64,000 nt of DNA from Anaspis maculata. Taxonomy: Eukaryota; Arthropoda; Insecta; Coleoptera; Scraptiidae. Location of the stretch: the NCBI GenBank assembly GCA_949128115.1, contig OX421963.1:78735635-78799634 (forward strand), in the 5' to 3' direction. Below the pieces are notes generated by a model, which saw only the letters and a list, made by a program, of their open reading frames with translations, ran no database searches and was not told the DNA's origin. Position 1 is the first letter of the stretch, and each line of letters starts with the position of its first letter. Position numbers and translations under genes: made by a program. This document shows, one piece after another, positions 10,941 through 24,581 of the stretch.

Positions 10941-13330
10941 CGGTCGCAGCCCTAGTTTGGCATATTTTTTTATTTTTTCTGAAGAAAAAAAATACGAATA
11001 TTACGCCGCCGCTATAACCACGAAGCTCAACCATCTCAGAGCATCTCTTCTCTGTGCATGCTGTGGTTGCGGTAATAATTTTCCCAAGATTTCACTCTTG
11101 GCCGGACATTTGAGCAATTAGTTCTCTCCACCTCCTGCAGCTGGAATTCAAAGCATAAAGCGCTTCCCTCTGCGTCGCCGGCGCCGGTGCGCTCATCCTA
11201 GAAGAGCACCGCATATTTTAGAAAACTGCTCTCGCCTTTTCCCGCCAGCGTGCGGGTTTTCCTTGCGGTTTCCCCTTTGCTCGGCCTTTGGCTGATCCCC
11301 GACAATTGAATTAATCAAATTGAAAATAAAACAGCGCCGAGACGCCGCCCCCCGAAAAAGGCGCATCGCAGCGCTGCTCCCGAGTCAGCAGTTAGAACAC
11401 GGCCAATTTGTTTCTCTTTTGCTCTTCTGTCTGCCGTTCCGTTCCATTCTTTGTTTTCCCGGTGCTTTCTGCCTACCTTTTAAATATTCACCGCCGGCAT
11501 GAGCCAGAGACCGGAGCTCGAAATTTCGAAAATCTGAGATTTCCCGCCCTTTTCATGGGAAATAATTAAACAGTTTTGTTCCAGTTTCCCTGGTGCGCCG
11601 CGCTCCGTCCGGAATGTTAACATTAATTTTCTGTCAGGCCGGCATGAGCGATTACGGCCTCCTGGGCGGAGGTGGCTGGGGCCGTGGAGCTTTCTGCTTT
11701 ATTTCTCTTGCGCCTTGGCTCTCGCCAGCGTCATCCACTCCCTTGCATTGTGAACTTTTTTCACGTACCACCTTACAGATTTATTATTTTTCGTCTCTCT
11801 TGCATTTCCCAGTGCATTGTGATTTATGTTATTCTCATTGTTGGAAAATTTCGCTATAGTTTCTGCCGGACTGTTTGTGTGTGTGTTGGTCTTTGTGCGG
11901 TTTTCCAGCCCATCGCTTCCGGCCGTAATCTTCAACATACTTATACAAGGACCGGGCTTGGCAAGAATGCTGGGCCTGAGGGCGTCAACAACAAGGGACG
12001 CCGTACAGAGATAGTTTGCGAATTCCTCGACGGCGTCCCAATAACTTTGATTTAAGAAGCGAAGCGTGGCCTGGTTCTTTTCTTTGGATGATGGGACGCA
12101 ATATCTCAAAGCTATGCTGTATAGCTCTGCTGGAGCCGTCCTTTGCGGGGCATATGTGAGCTGTCCTGCTGTATCAGCGCGTTTATTGAATATTTATAAA
12201 AGCGCGCGGGGTGGCCCTTGACAAAGCCTCTTTTAGTCCTTTCACCCTAATCCCCGTAATTAAAAGTTCGGATTATGTTGTGTGTGCGTCCTGCTGTGAT
12301 GATCGTGTAGGAGGGTGACATGAAAAGAATACCGGCAATTTATCGCCGCCGTCGTGATTGGCTGTTTGCCTCCCCTTGCCGCCGTCGCGCTCTTAGGGGA
12401 CACGGTTCCGGTGGCGCGGTAACTAGGATGCCATCAGCGAAACGATGACGGAACTCTTCCATTTATATCCTTTCGTCATTAAAAACTAATTTCGGGCGTT
12501 TCATGTTCGCAATTTTCAAGTGATTGCATGTTAAAAGACCTTAAATTTTCTGCACATTTATATCTCCCGGTTTGCTATTAAATTCCCTAGCGTTTTTTGC
12601 GATTAAAAACCACTTGAGGTTGTACCTATTATTAAATTTATAGAATTTACGACTTTGCAGCTAAATGGAATTTTTACGAAACTCTTAGATCACGATGCTC
12701 AAATATAGTACAGTCGACCGATACATTAAATAGGGTTCACCTTGCAAAAGGTCGCGGAGATTCAAAAATTTGCAGTCTGGTACAGTTTTGTGTCCTGATT
12801 AACATACTGAGTTTTCGAATTCAGCAAGCCGCCGCTCGCTCCTCCACATTGGAAAGATGGTGCCGAAGGACCAAAAAAGAACCAATTTTTACCAATTCAC
12901 TGTTTATCGTCGTCTCACCAACCGCAATGAAACCCTATGACTTTGTTGAAACTATTGATGCATTTGCTGCTACCCCAGTCCCATTCTTCGCGGTTAAAGA
13001 CAAATGATTCCTCCAGAAAACATCACGTTTTTCTTGATTTTGAAAAGATTTTTTTCTCACGCGGAAATATGACCAGCTGACCTAACTCAAGTGAATTTCG
13101 ATCAGCTTCTTTCTTCTTGAGCTAGTTCTCGTCTCATAGTTTTCATAACATCATTTGTTGACAAGGTGCACTGCAAGAAATGTTAAATTGCCAACACCAA
13201 ACTCAACGTCATTTTCTCATTATTGCCATCGATCATGAAGCTCAATTTTAACAGGAATTGGTAGCTTGGACTGTTTTCTGTTTATTCAGCATGCGATTGG
13301 ATTTCGAAATTCACGTCGAAGTACGAAAAA
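10941..13330. other. Non-repetitive, locally GC-rich intergenic DNA
   Basis: From 10.95 to 12.45 kb the base composition is clearly richer in G and C than the flanks and free of recognisable TE parts. ORFs of up to 136 codons at 11.6-12.1 kb overlap on both strands and have no domain or signal peptide I can defend. The stretch could hold a regulatory region or an exon of a gene outside the window; I see no decisive splice or promoter signal. Confidence 0.4.
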
Positions 13331-13559
13331 ATCATTTTTTTTTGAGTGCGCGTGAATCTGCAAAACCGCATTTAAGCACCTGAAAACAGTTGTAACCAAC
13401 ACAACATAAATTTGAACAATTTAGGTAACCTGGACTGGTTCTACTGTCACTCATTGTTTTGGGTTTTGTAGTGTTGGTTACATTAAACATTGGAGCTATA
13501 TGGAGCTTTAATAGGTACCCGTTCAACAATTTAGGTGATTTGTAAATCAGTAGTAGGCA

Positions 13560-13705
13560 GTAGAATCAATTTCACGGCTTTCTGCATTAGAGCAAGCCAT
13601 GGCAAAATGGGTTACGTTGGTACGAATGACACGTTGATGACTTGTTGGCAGCTAGCTGTCTTCATGTGCAATTTTCAATGTGACATTGTCACCGTCTCGG
13701 GGAGT
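13560..13705. repeat. Inverted repeat, right copy (partner 10800-10940)
   Basis: Reverse-complement match of the left copy, in line with the 2.6-kb bracketed interval. Downstream (13.7-14.1 kb) the plus strand looks like a badly decayed retrotransposon fragment, but no catalytic motif is left and I do not call one. Confidence 0.6.
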
Positions 13706-15480
13706 CATGTACGCGAAAGTGAAAATTTTTGAGAATATTCCAGGAACTGTTAGTTCCCTTTGAGTGATTTGCAGTGTGAACGATAAGAGGGGCATTGTCC
13801 TCACTGGGTTGGTGAGTCTTCGCCAAGGCTATTGGGTTTTTCCTGGCCACTGAGAAAATGATGCTGAAAGTCCGTGATGCCGCGAAGAAATGGATTGTGG
13901 GAAGGAAAAATCCACTACCCAAGAGGAAACTTATTCCTTAGATAGACAATATGGATAGTAGGACAATAATTTATGAAGTTGAAATGTACGGGGACGAGAC
14001 AATTTGGGCGTGAATAGTACACTGTGTTGTTTGCCAGCATGTGCCACCTTTACCCGATTTGTGAGGAGTGTCAAATTATGCGTTTCCCATGGTCAATCTA
14101 TGAGAATTGGCCAGATTGAAATCCAATTAATCTCGTATTAGAGTTAATTACGAATTATTGTTTTGGTGCAACCCAGGGCTAGTAGCCCAGGCTTTTTAGC
14201 ATTTAACATGAAACTAATTAATCCACGTGCAATCTTTACGGTATCGTACCCACTCAACCTTACTAAACAACATACTAAAAGTCCCCAACTTTCCTCCGTG
14301 TGCGTCATGATTTTTGAGGGGGGAGGGGGTCAAAATTTTCATTAAAAAAATTCTAGGACAAGAGTAATCTAGTCATTGGCTTCAAATTTATTATATTTGG
14401 ATACAGTGGGTTATAAGTGAAACTTATTGACAAACTAGATGTCTATGGTTTCCGTGAGGGGAGCTCGGGAGGGGGGCAATTGGTGACCTATTCAAGAAAT
14501 TTGGTTTTCAATAATATTGAGACAATACTGGCATGTTGGGTATCGTTTCCCACTGAATCTGACCTTGCAAATCAGATTATGACATTTAAATTCTGTTTAA
14601 AACATCTTTTGAGCAATTTCTGGCAGAAAAACGTGATTTTGGGACCAAAATAAAGCCGGTTTTTCAATTTGGGTTATTTTTGCGTTTGACGCATTAATCA
14701 TTTGGATTTAAGATGGGGTGAATTATATGGACTTTTCTGCATAAGACTATCATATTATGAACGCGACGTAAGTGGTTACAAGGTGAGAAAAATAATTTAT
14801 TGAAAAAAATGTCGAAGTCCTAAATGTCACTCAAAATAATCTCCGCGCAGTTGAAAAAATTGTATTGTAGCTGTAATATGGCTTTGATTTCATCTTTCAA
14901 GGTTTCTTCTTGTGGCCAAAACAATTCTCTAGCTTCCGAAAAATGAACACTTCACATTAAAATAATAATAATATAACAACAGCAGCTTTCCCGCGGGTAT
15001 AGCCACATTTTTCAGTTTCAAGCTGGCTTACACCGCACATCAAACCAACTCGATTTTATAGTATTCAAGAAATGATAATTATGTCGAATGCTTGATGTAA
15101 ATGCGTGAAATAGTTGCAGTTATCCATCCTATTCGAAATTTTGAACATTGATGTATTCAACGTGAAAATATCGTAAATTAAAAATCCACAATTTTCAAGA
15201 GCAAATCATAATTTTTTCATATCAAAAATGCTCACAATCTTTCCAAAACAGAGCTTCAACATTGTATTTACATATTATTGATCTATTGGAAGTCTAACAC
15301 AGCACAGGAATATTTTTATAGCCATGCTCTGCAAAAAATATCGAATAATTATTATTATAATCTCAAGTTCACTAGTAGTCAAAAAAAATCCCATCTAGCT
15401 TACCATCCGTACTCTTAGCTTATTTTGTCCAATATATTAGTTTCGTTAAAACTCGTCTGTTGATTTCCAAACAATAAATC
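13706..15480. other. AT-rich intergenic DNA, no gene recognised
   Basis: Contains short ORFs only. Small G-rich tracts lie at about 14320 and 14460. Nothing here is assigned to a known family. Confidence 0.45.
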
Positions 15481-15819
15481 GATAGTTACCTCGAATACCT
15501 ACCGATAGTACCTATACCCATCTAAAATAATAGCTAAGTTATCTAGCACCTAAAAGGGCTAAATACATAAGTTTATAAAAATAACAGATCGTCCTTAGGG
15601 TCATACTCAACAAGGTGGGGTAGACTCTCACATGTTGTGCCCCTACAGAACTTACTTACACATCTGCGAACAAGACAAGGAAGATCGCCTGCATCTATAT
15701 TTTAAACCGCAGTTCTTCTTGCAGTTGCAAGACACTATCTTCAAAAGAGTCTCCGGAGCTGGAGGAAGATGCGTCTTGACGGGGACCAACTACACGTGGG
15801 TGCTCCCGCGTAGCCCACC

Positions 15820-16060
15820 GTGTTGTTTATTTGCACCTAGAGTACCTTAGCTATTATTATCTAGCGAAAACCAGAGGTTAATCCGAGGTCTAGGAGCCGC
15901 GATATTGCGTGAAATGACAGACACACAGACGGACAGACGGACGAATAATGAAATAAAAATATCTTTGTTGTTTGTCTATCTAGAGTACCTAAGCTATCAT
16001 CTAGCAAAAACCCAAGCGCAATCCGAAATTTAGTAGCTGAGATATTGCCGGACACTGCAG
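15820..16060 (+). repeat. Two diverged tandem copies of a ~130-bp repeat
   Basis: The block from about 15832 (CTAGAGTACCTTAGCTAT) to the GACAGACACACAGACGG run is repeated from about 15978 (CTAGAGTACCTAAGCTAT) to a shorter CAGACGG end. Runs of GACAGACGGACAGACGG next to such units are typical of decayed RTE-type LINE 3' UTRs, so this is probably a LINE tail; that assignment is inference. Confidence 0.5.
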
Positions 16061-16783
16061 ACGGCAATAACAAGAACAAACTATAAAAACATGATGCACA
16101 AAGAGGAAAATTGAGAAACTGTACCTTGTACCTACTCATACGAGTACTACCAGACCAGATTCAGTCAGTACGATGCTGTGCATATTGAATGTAGAATCAA
16201 TTATTACAGATCAAAGTCTAGGTTAATAATGTTGAAGTCATTTTCCCCATATAATGCGTTTGACGTAACTTCATAGAATCCTTATTGGAATTGCTGGACA
16301 GTTCACAATGGAGCTAAAAGATACGTCATTTTGAAGCTGAAACTGTAGGGAAGCTACTGCATATAATAATACCAAGTGATATTAAGTGGTCGATGCAAAA
16401 GTAAAATGTTAACTGGAGCATAAGAAAAAAAACACGAAAAAAGTGTCATTATCAAAAAATTAAGACTGTTAGTGTCAAATTTTGAACACAAGCTATCTCA
16501 TATCATTCACATTGATCCATTATCTTTCATTCAAGACCTAGATAAGAGAAATCGATTGGATGGTTGAGAACTAGGAGCATTTTTAATCGGGAAGTGCATT
16601 TTGAGGTGTCTTCATCTTTGCCTGTCAAAAAAACAATGACGCACACGGGGGAAAGTTGGGGACTTTTTGTATGTTATACATCAAAGTCTAGTGAACCCAA
16701 AACTGAAGAGATTGACCGTGTTTTAATTTGTTTCATGTTTTGCCGTTTTTTCGACTAAAAAGCCTGGGCTATAGTCTTTACAG

Positions 16784-19700
16784 ACTTACTAGTGCAGTAA
16801 AGATGGTCAAAAAAGGCCCCAAACCTTGAAAAAATCAATTCATTAAATTTTATAGCAAAGATCGATTCAGAATTTCATCCTCTACCACATACTCAAAATT
16901 CCCGAAAATCCCAGTTGAGCTTTCTTCTTGCGGCGCTGTCAAAGTATATCATGTTTGCTGCAACTAGTCCGAAAATGGTATTCTCGTTTTTGTCACACTA
17001 GAGCTACATTGTTGCGGCTCAGAGCTGTTGGTATACACTGCAGGGCATGACCAGACCTTCGTTTAAACTTCTAGCTCGTATTTCCCGAAAAAAAAAACGA
17101 GAGTCGCTTCAATTCCCAATTAACAGTGTTGATTAAAGATAATCCGAGGGTTAGTAACCAAGTCAATAAAAATTTGTTTGATTCGTGATAGAGGCATGAA
17201 ATTCGGTATGAGTAGTCTTCATGGTTTTCTTTTCAAATGTAAACACGACGACTCGCCATATTTTGGTTAGGGGGGCCCAAGGATCCCCTTAAAAATTTGA
17301 AGTTGCAGGAACTCCTACAAACCACCGGTAAATATCATATCGTCACACATTTCAAAAAGTAATCATTTGACTCTACACCGAATCTTGAGAAGAGACAGAA
17401 ACAGAAACAGTTGTCGCCAGGTACGCATTGTTCTTCGTGTTAAAAAAAAATGTCTTCGGAGCGTAAAAAAAACACAGTTTTTAGTGATTTTTTAATCTAA
17501 TAAAATGTGAATTGATCTGCTGTGTATCATTATTCACTGATTTGTATTTTCCAAAGCTATTCATGTCTGTTTTTTGATACTGTCACTCTAGGAATGACAG
17601 CTCCCGAAAGAATAACCCAATTTAAGTGTGAAGCTCAACATCGTTTTTTAATGGTTCCCAATCAATATGATCGTCAATTTATGAATGGATGGATAAAGCT
17701 GAAACTGTTCTGTAACTTAATTCTATTTGACTTCACGCGGAACCAAGCGCAAAAGCCTAGGAAAAAATATTTTTTACGTCGCCCACCATCATAAAATTTG
17801 TGCCCCTAGGGTGTGTCGAAAATATTTTTTTCCTACGACCACCCACGAAAACGTTACTTTCTGTACGGTATAGTAGGAGCGAAACTTCCAATTGCAAACG
17901 CTGTGCGCGAAAGTAAAAATATCGTCACTAGTGCCTTTTGCTTTCGCTTTTCAATGCCGGACATAGTTTTATGGCAAACTGTCTTCCATTATCCAGCATT
18001 TGGGGGGCGTCCCTGGGCCACATACTTTTCTAGGCATGCCACTGATGCTTCTTTGCCCTCAGTAGCTGGTCGTTGTTCACAGTCGAGAACTTCCAGTAAT
18101 CAATAATAATAAAAATAAAACAAATCACGTGAGAATGTTGGCTGAATCTGTGACATTGAAATCAAAATGGGCTAAATTAATTTAGTTTTAGTAACTAGGT
18201 GAATCTGAACAAAATATATGAAAATTCCTAGCAACTGTCACTGTCGACCAGCGTTGCCGGTTGTTGTAAAATTTCTCAAAATTGGAGGAACTTCATCTGG
18301 TTTCCAATAATTTCCTTTAATTCACATAAAAATGGAGAAGTGGCAATACAACATTCGAAAATATACTCAGAAAATAGAATATCAGTAAGTAGTATCGGTA
18401 AGTGACGCCCTCGGTGACGCCCGCTGACATAGGTAGTTTGATATTTCTATCGTCAATGAGCAGACGTCAGACAGGGAAAATAAGTCGATCGAAGGAAAAA
18501 TAGTGTACACAACTCGCAAGAAAGTGTCTTTTCTTGCATTCGTGTGATTACAGCACTCGCTGGCGCTCGTGCGTAATTTTTCACACTCATGCGAAAAGTA
18601 TCACTTTCGTTGCTTGTTATGTAATATACTATTTCCCGTGTATTCACTCGAACTCAGTGCTTTGAAGTATTTCACGCCTCAATAATAATTCTTCGTGTCT
18701 TCTATTTGACAACTGCAGATCATATTGATGTTTGTCTATGCTCATTAGTCTGTATTTGCTGTTGTTTTGCCAAGGTAGCATGAAATTTGGTGCAATTCTA
18801 ACAGTGACAGGTGGCATGGCGGTTGAAAAAATTTGTTCCGGGACTTTCGCGCATCACTTCCCATTCAGTTATACTCATTAAGATTATAAAACAGTTGAAG
18901 CTATCTACCCAATAATGAATTGTCATCATGTTAATTGGTGAAATTGAAAAAACGCTGCTGAACTGAGCACTTGAATTGGCTGGTTTAATCTGGAATTGTT
19001 GCTTCTGGGATGTCAATATAAAGAAATTGACTTTATCAACGGCTTCGGCAGATTAGTGGATAATGATATGCGGAAGATGAATTTACTCTTCTATTACATG
19101 AAAAAATTATAAAAACCTGTTTTTCTTTGACATTCCGAAGATTTTTTTTTCATTATGAAAAACAGTGCGTACATGGCGACAACTTGTCTGCCTCTTGTTG
19201 ACATTTAACGTAGAGTCAAATGATCACTTTTTGAGATGCGTGACAATTATTAATGGTGGTTTGTATGAGTTTCTGCAACTTCAATTTTCAAGGGGGTCCC
19301 TAAGCCTCCTTAACCAAAATATGGCAAGGCAAGGCGCCATGCCTACATTAGAAAAGGGGACCATGAAGACCACTCGTACCTACCAAATTTCATGCCTTTA
19401 TCATAAGAAGAACAGATTTTATTAAATTTGGTCACTAATCCCCGGACTACACTTAATTACCACTGGAAATTGCAGATTGAGCAAGTTACGTGTTTTCTTT
19501 TGCGGGAAATAGGATGTCGACGGTTCAGATGACGTTCTGGGTCATGCCCTGGAGTATATACCAACAGCTCTAAGCTAACATTATAGCTCTGATGTGACAA
19601 AAGCAAGGATACAATTTTTGGATTTGCTGCAGCAAACATGATATATATAATTTGACAGCGCCGAATGAAAAATGCTCAAGTGGGATTTTCGGGGATTTTG

Positions 19701-19797
19701 AGTACATGGTAGAGGATGGAATTCTGAATCGATAACAGCTTCAAAATTTCATGAAATAATTATTTCAACCTCAAAACCTATCTTTACTGCACTAAGC
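16784..19797. mobile_element. 3.0-kb foldback element with ~600-bp inverted arms
   Basis: The left arm (about 16784-17385) and right arm (about 19208-19797) are reverse complements at roughly 75-85% by eye. Shared blocks include TAGTGCAGTAAAGAT at the outer ends, TTTCGGGGATTTTGAGTA with its partner, CATGTTTGCTGCA, GGGCATGACC with its counterpart, and ATCATTTGACTCTAC at the inner ends. The 1.8-kb centre holds only short ORFs and no transposase I can recognise, so this is a non-autonomous element or a decayed autonomous one. No clear target duplication could be fixed because the outer ends have drifted. Confidence 0.75.
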
Positions 19798-22700
19798 TAG
19801 CAGTTTAATTATGATAATTAAAAAGCCATATTAATCTTGCCCAGGTAAAGGTATTCGATTGAGGGACAAAGTTTTAACCCACAATAATTCATCACTGCAT
19901 ACGCACTTTCAAATTACACGTTGAAATGAAGTGTCGCTCTTGGATATCGCTTTTCGCTGTTGTTTGCCCTTTCATCGTGGATTAAACTGGTCCCTGACCA
20001 TGCCCCTCTTAAATCCTCGCGTCTTTTATTCGAGATAATCCCAGCTTCTTTCGGAAAGGCCTCGCAGGTTCTCGTCGTCTCTTTTCGTTGTTGTTGTAGT
20101 ATGTCCCAGTCCAGCATCAGTTGCTAGCCTTAATTTATTCGGGAGGGTTCTATTCACTGGCTTCGGTACGCTTTCGATGAACAGCTCCTCCGGCAGTTCT
20201 GAAGGTTCTTATCCATCTATCGTGATCTCCAATAAGTCTCGTAATATTACGTATCATTATCAGTTTGCGTGAAACAGGCAACTAATGCCAAACTAGTCAT
20301 GTCACATTGGAACGACTCAAAATCCTGAAAGGAAAACGCAAAAAGCTGGTAAGCACTGGATTTTCATCAAATAAAATTTACAAATCTTCTTGTGAAGCAA
20401 TGACACAAACACGAAAATAACAGGTAAGAAATAGAATACATCTTTTAGTTTGTAATAGAAAATAAAGAACTAACGTCTTTTGGTTGTAACTATGGGCATG
20501 CACACCTCCTTGGCATGCACTCACTTTCTTATGTGTAGACTGTATACTGTATACCAAATGTGCAGACGTATTCGTCTCTGATAACGGATGAATCGCATGT
20601 TTATGATATCTTTATGTAGGCAAGTACTTAGCCATGACTGTCCAGTTCCAGAAGCTTTCACACGAACGGTTACGTACTGCGAATTGCGGATTCGGAACGA
20701 CGAGATCCTAGACAGTTCCCATAAATAGCACCAGCCACACATCACATCCATTTGGCCCCAGACCCGTGTTCCAGATCCGTACGTGTAAATAATGCCACTG
20801 TTGAATCAGAACTAACAAGAAAGCTCTTTAAAATGCATCTAGATCCGCAACAGATCAACTATTTAGTGTTCGTTCTTCGGCATGAGGGGTCCAGAAATTA
20901 TGCACATCAGGCAAAGCGAAGTCTTCAAGAATACTTGTCAAATTCCTCCTCAGATCCCAATTCCATACCAAATGCTCCCCGACTCCAGATTTTTGTCATA
21001 CATGCGTGGAGAGCCGAAGCCCTCTCTCCGCATATTAGCATATCCACTCTCGCATCTCCGGGACTTTACCATCCGCATGCCCTGATTGCCAAAATCCTCT
21101 GCATGGCCTTCCGAGCATTCCATTCGCATCGATATGGGCGCCTTGTATATGCACGGCATAATATAAACTTTGGCATACTTTGTTTGGCGCAATTCCTGAG
21201 ATAGGAACCCTTCGCGAGAGGTTCTCTCTGGCTCTCTGGTATAAACAAAACATCATCTCGGTGCTGCCTTAGTGCCTTGTTCCGAATGCAAGTAGCAGCA
21301 CGTGTGTTGAACAAACCCTGATGCCCCCTCAATCCGCCAGGATTCCTCGTGCTGTGTTCCTCCAGCCCAGCACGCGCGCCGGTGGGGTGGGAGGAGGCCC
21401 TAATGAGTGTGGTAGTAGTGTTATTTGGTGAATTGTAGCTCTGGCAAACGTGTTCCGTTTTCGGGTGTTGCCTGGCAAATTTTCGCAGGTAATTAAGCAG
21501 AGCAGCAGTAGGTGCGCTCTTGAACAACATGAAAACTTGATGCAAACTAGCGCTAATTATTCAACGGTTTTGTCTGTGTATATGCATACTCAAGCCTCTT
21601 CCGAGTGTGCTTCTCATCCATAATCTCTGGGATGGGGAAGATGGGGGAAAAATTTAAATTATCCTTACGCACGTTTCGGGTCTCTAGTCCTCCTGATGCG
21701 GCACGCCAGGATGCGTCAAAATTAAACTGCAATTACGCTTCAGGAGCAACAGCTCGAAAAGCGTACCGTCAAGTACAATTCGTATAATATACAGGGTGTT
21801 TCAGTCGTTGAGTTACATAGTTTCTGATGTGCACAGTCTACACTTGAAGTTTGCAACACCATCACTGAAACACCCGGTAGAGCAGAGAACGTGGAATGGA
21901 GGCAAAGAGACAAGAGGCAAGAAAACTTCGCTCTCATTTAACTTGTAGATTTAATTTTTGCGAGCGACTCCATACGAGTTGTGAAGCGAGTAATAGTGTG
22001 GTGGTGTGCCGCGTGGAAGAAGAAAATGCCTCGTGCAAGATAAGACCGCAAACGCAAACAACTCCATGCTAATGTAACGGCACGCGGCAGCGTTTTCAAG
22101 TATAAAGGAGGAGCATGCAGCCCGGGCACAGAAAAGGAGAAAGGCAAAGAGACGGGAAAGAGACTCAGTAGCGCAAATTCTTATCTAATGCCCCGGCCTC
22201 TATTATCGTCAGTTTGCCTTCTCTCGCCAGGAATGGGGGCTGTGTTCTCTGATGTCTCCCCAGCTCCGCGAACTACGTAATTAGGTTAAACGTGTTATTA
22301 TGACGATTGCCCCACTATTAAATGGAATCAAGACGATCCATTTGTATCGATTGACAGCACGCTTGTAGAGTTGAAATTTTCATTGCCGCACTCACCCCAT
22401 CCCGCCTGATGGGGGCGTAATGCGCTAACACTGCGCCGGCAGTGTAGAGCTAGATTGCAGACTGTACCTACGTGAAGTAATTCAAGCCACTGGCACTGCC
22501 TAGTAGAGCAACAGTTGAATATTCGTAATGATAATCAATGAGAAAAATCAGATGTTCTGTATGGCTTGTCTTAGAGCGTCTTTTTTCTCGACAGCATACA
22601 AACTGCATGCCATTGTCACTTATTAGGTTCCCATCAGGTGGGTATCCTCGTGGGTACCTCATAATCTGATGCGGTCTGATTCCTTCTTGCACCAAAAAAA

Positions 22701-23640
22701 CAGGAAAGCCGACGAGGGGGAGTGAGGGACTTTTTTGTACGTGCTCTCCTAGATCAAAACTACGATCCTGCAAATTTTCAGATTTACAATAATTACTCCC
22801 GGGTACAAGCTGTATATTGAGAATTCCTGGACTATGGTGGATTGGCAGGTGATGATTGTTGTGACATCTGAACCATTCTTTTTTTGTGATCAGTTTTCTA
22901 CGAATTCTAGGAGGGGCGAAAGAAAGAAGAAAATGGCAACATAGCACCATGCAACTATGCAGAATTAAAGCAACAATTACACAGAACAAAAGAAAGAAAC
23001 GACAGGTGAAACCCTCCGTCAGGACGGACTAGACCCAAGCGGTTTGTAAAGACGCTTGGTGATCAAATACTCAGTAGGCCGGAACCTGGTCACCGAAACA
23101 GCACGACGCGATAGTATTAATGGCGGTACCCAATTTCGGTAAGTAGAGTAATGGAGAGTGCAAATTTCCCACAAAGTGCGAACATTTTTGATTCTAACTC
23201 TTTTAAATAATAACTTTTAGCGAGGACAACTCCATCATTCAATCAAATGTCAGTGAGCCATTGCTGAAGAAAAATACATGTTATTATATAAATTGAATTG
23301 TAGGTAACCTCACAAGTGATGATAAAAAGGTAATTTCGACAAAATATAATAAATTGTAGGTTTTGGTTCCTGGTTCCTGTTTCAGATTAATTAAGCGGCG
23401 CTGTGAATAATTAGATTTAGTCAGGTACCATTTCCTGATCCACTGATTCATAAAAAAAATACAGTTTTTATGCAACTGACCACTAATATCAGGATTTTTC
23501 AGGAACGGCTCAAGATATGGAGATTCGATTTGTTTTATCTTAAGAAGCATTGGATTGTTAATCTACCTTGTGACTTTCATCACCATAACTCTTTTGGTTA
23601 CCGAGTTGGAATTTTTGCATTATTGAACACCTTATCAAAA
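19798..23640. other. Mostly unique intergenic DNA with unassigned ORFs
   Basis: The longest ORFs are 150 codons at 20752-21204 (plus), 159 codons at 21066-21545 (minus, overlapping the first) and 173 codons at 22468-22989 (minus). None shows a recognisable domain; the first two overlap on opposite strands, so at most one could be real. GC content rises at 20.8-22.4 kb. One small MITE is annotated separately at 21790-21879. Confidence 0.4.
21790..21879. mobile_element. 90-bp mini inverted-repeat element
   Basis: TACAGGGTGTTTCAGT at the left pairs with ACTGAAACACCCGGTA at the right. The TACAGGGTG ending matches other elements in this window (49323-50136 and 48164-50300). The TA at the ends may be the target duplication, as for Tc1/mariner-type elements; superfamily is inferred. 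Confidence 0.65.
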
Positions 23641-23641
23641 T

Positions 23642-24040
23642 CCAGGTGGCCGCCAAATCGGTAGGTACGCTGCCATTTTGAGAGTGGCAACAAAGCATTT
23701 CGGTAACTTCATACATATGAGAGTAATAATAAAATATTTGCTAGAGATGTCTCTCACGCACGGGGACGCACACAGCACCTGAGGCAATAGGGATCGTAAA
23801 AATCACAGATTTTCTAGTGATTTTTCACTTTTTTGAAAAACAATTTGGCACACATCCAAATTTCGGACAAAAGCAAATAGAGAACATCAATCCATACCTG
23901 ATTAAAAGGAAAATCATTGAAATCGGTTTGAGTCGAGCGAAAATAGGCGTAAGTTGAGTGTGAATCCATGTGACCAAAATCAAATGGTCGCCATTTTGGA
24001 AAGACGCCATTTTGAAATTTGTACCAGAACATTGTAGTGT
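23642..24040 (+). repeat. Dispersed CATTTTG-rich repeat, two copies (third at 26898-26965)
   Basis: A motif of GGCCGCC, then GCCATTTTGA, GTGG-ACCA and ACATTTCGGTA occurs at 23642-23725, 23981-24040 and 26898-26965, always in the same orientation. It resembles the left half of a MITE family. The third copy ends exactly where the foldback at 26963 begins. Confidence 0.5.
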
Positions 24041-24186
24041 CTTCAGAGGCCAGAGAAGTAGTAACTAAAAAATCACACGTATACTCATTTCCCGAAAAAA
24101 CACACGGCACTTTTCTTCTTAATTTTACCACTTTTCGTGAATATCGCTCGTTTATTCCCTACTGTATCGGGTTCCTCACTTGGTGG

Positions 24187-24370
24187 AATCACTGTACCAA
24201 TTGCTTGGAATACTGAATGGAATAACATGGAATATCCATGGAATATGATGGAATATCATGGAATATGATGGAATATCATGGAGTACCAGGGAATACAGCA
24301 TGGAATACCATGGAATACAGCATGAAATACCATGGAATACTATGGGAATACTGATGGAATACCTTGAACA
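24187..24370. repeat. Minisatellite of TGGAATA-type units
   Basis: About fifteen imperfect repeats built from GGAATAtcATGGAATA-like units. A degenerate relative lies at 26425-26560 (TGGAATA, GGAATTT units). Sequence next to the two arrays is partly inverted (GGTTCCTCACTT and AGTGAGGAACCC), so they may belong to one large element or inverted duplication. Confidence 0.75.
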
Positions 24371-24581
24371 AAAGACCACCGTGATGTCTGCAGATGTTAA
24401 AATTAGCCTCGAAACTAGCTAAGTAGAAACGACTCCGAACGCCGCGCCGGCTCGTGCGTTTAAGTTCTTAGTTTCAAGTTGATTATTGCTTGATATATAG
24501 GTTTTACATTATAACAACATAACAACGGTCAATATGTTAGTGTTTTCGTCGAGATTATTGTAGGTATAAGAAATCTTACCG

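Noticed and set aside
20752..21545. Overlapping ORFs of 150 codons (plus) and 159 codons (minus)
   Set aside because: They overlap on opposite strands, show no domain, signal peptide or clear codon pattern, and lie in GC-richer DNA where long chance ORFs are expected. Left as unassigned.
22468..22989. 173-codon minus ORF with a hydrophobic start (MFCVIVALILHSCMVLCCHF)
   Set aside because: The start looks like a signal peptide, but the rest is without features and there is no promoter or homologue I can name. Chance ORF is as likely; a transcript would be needed.
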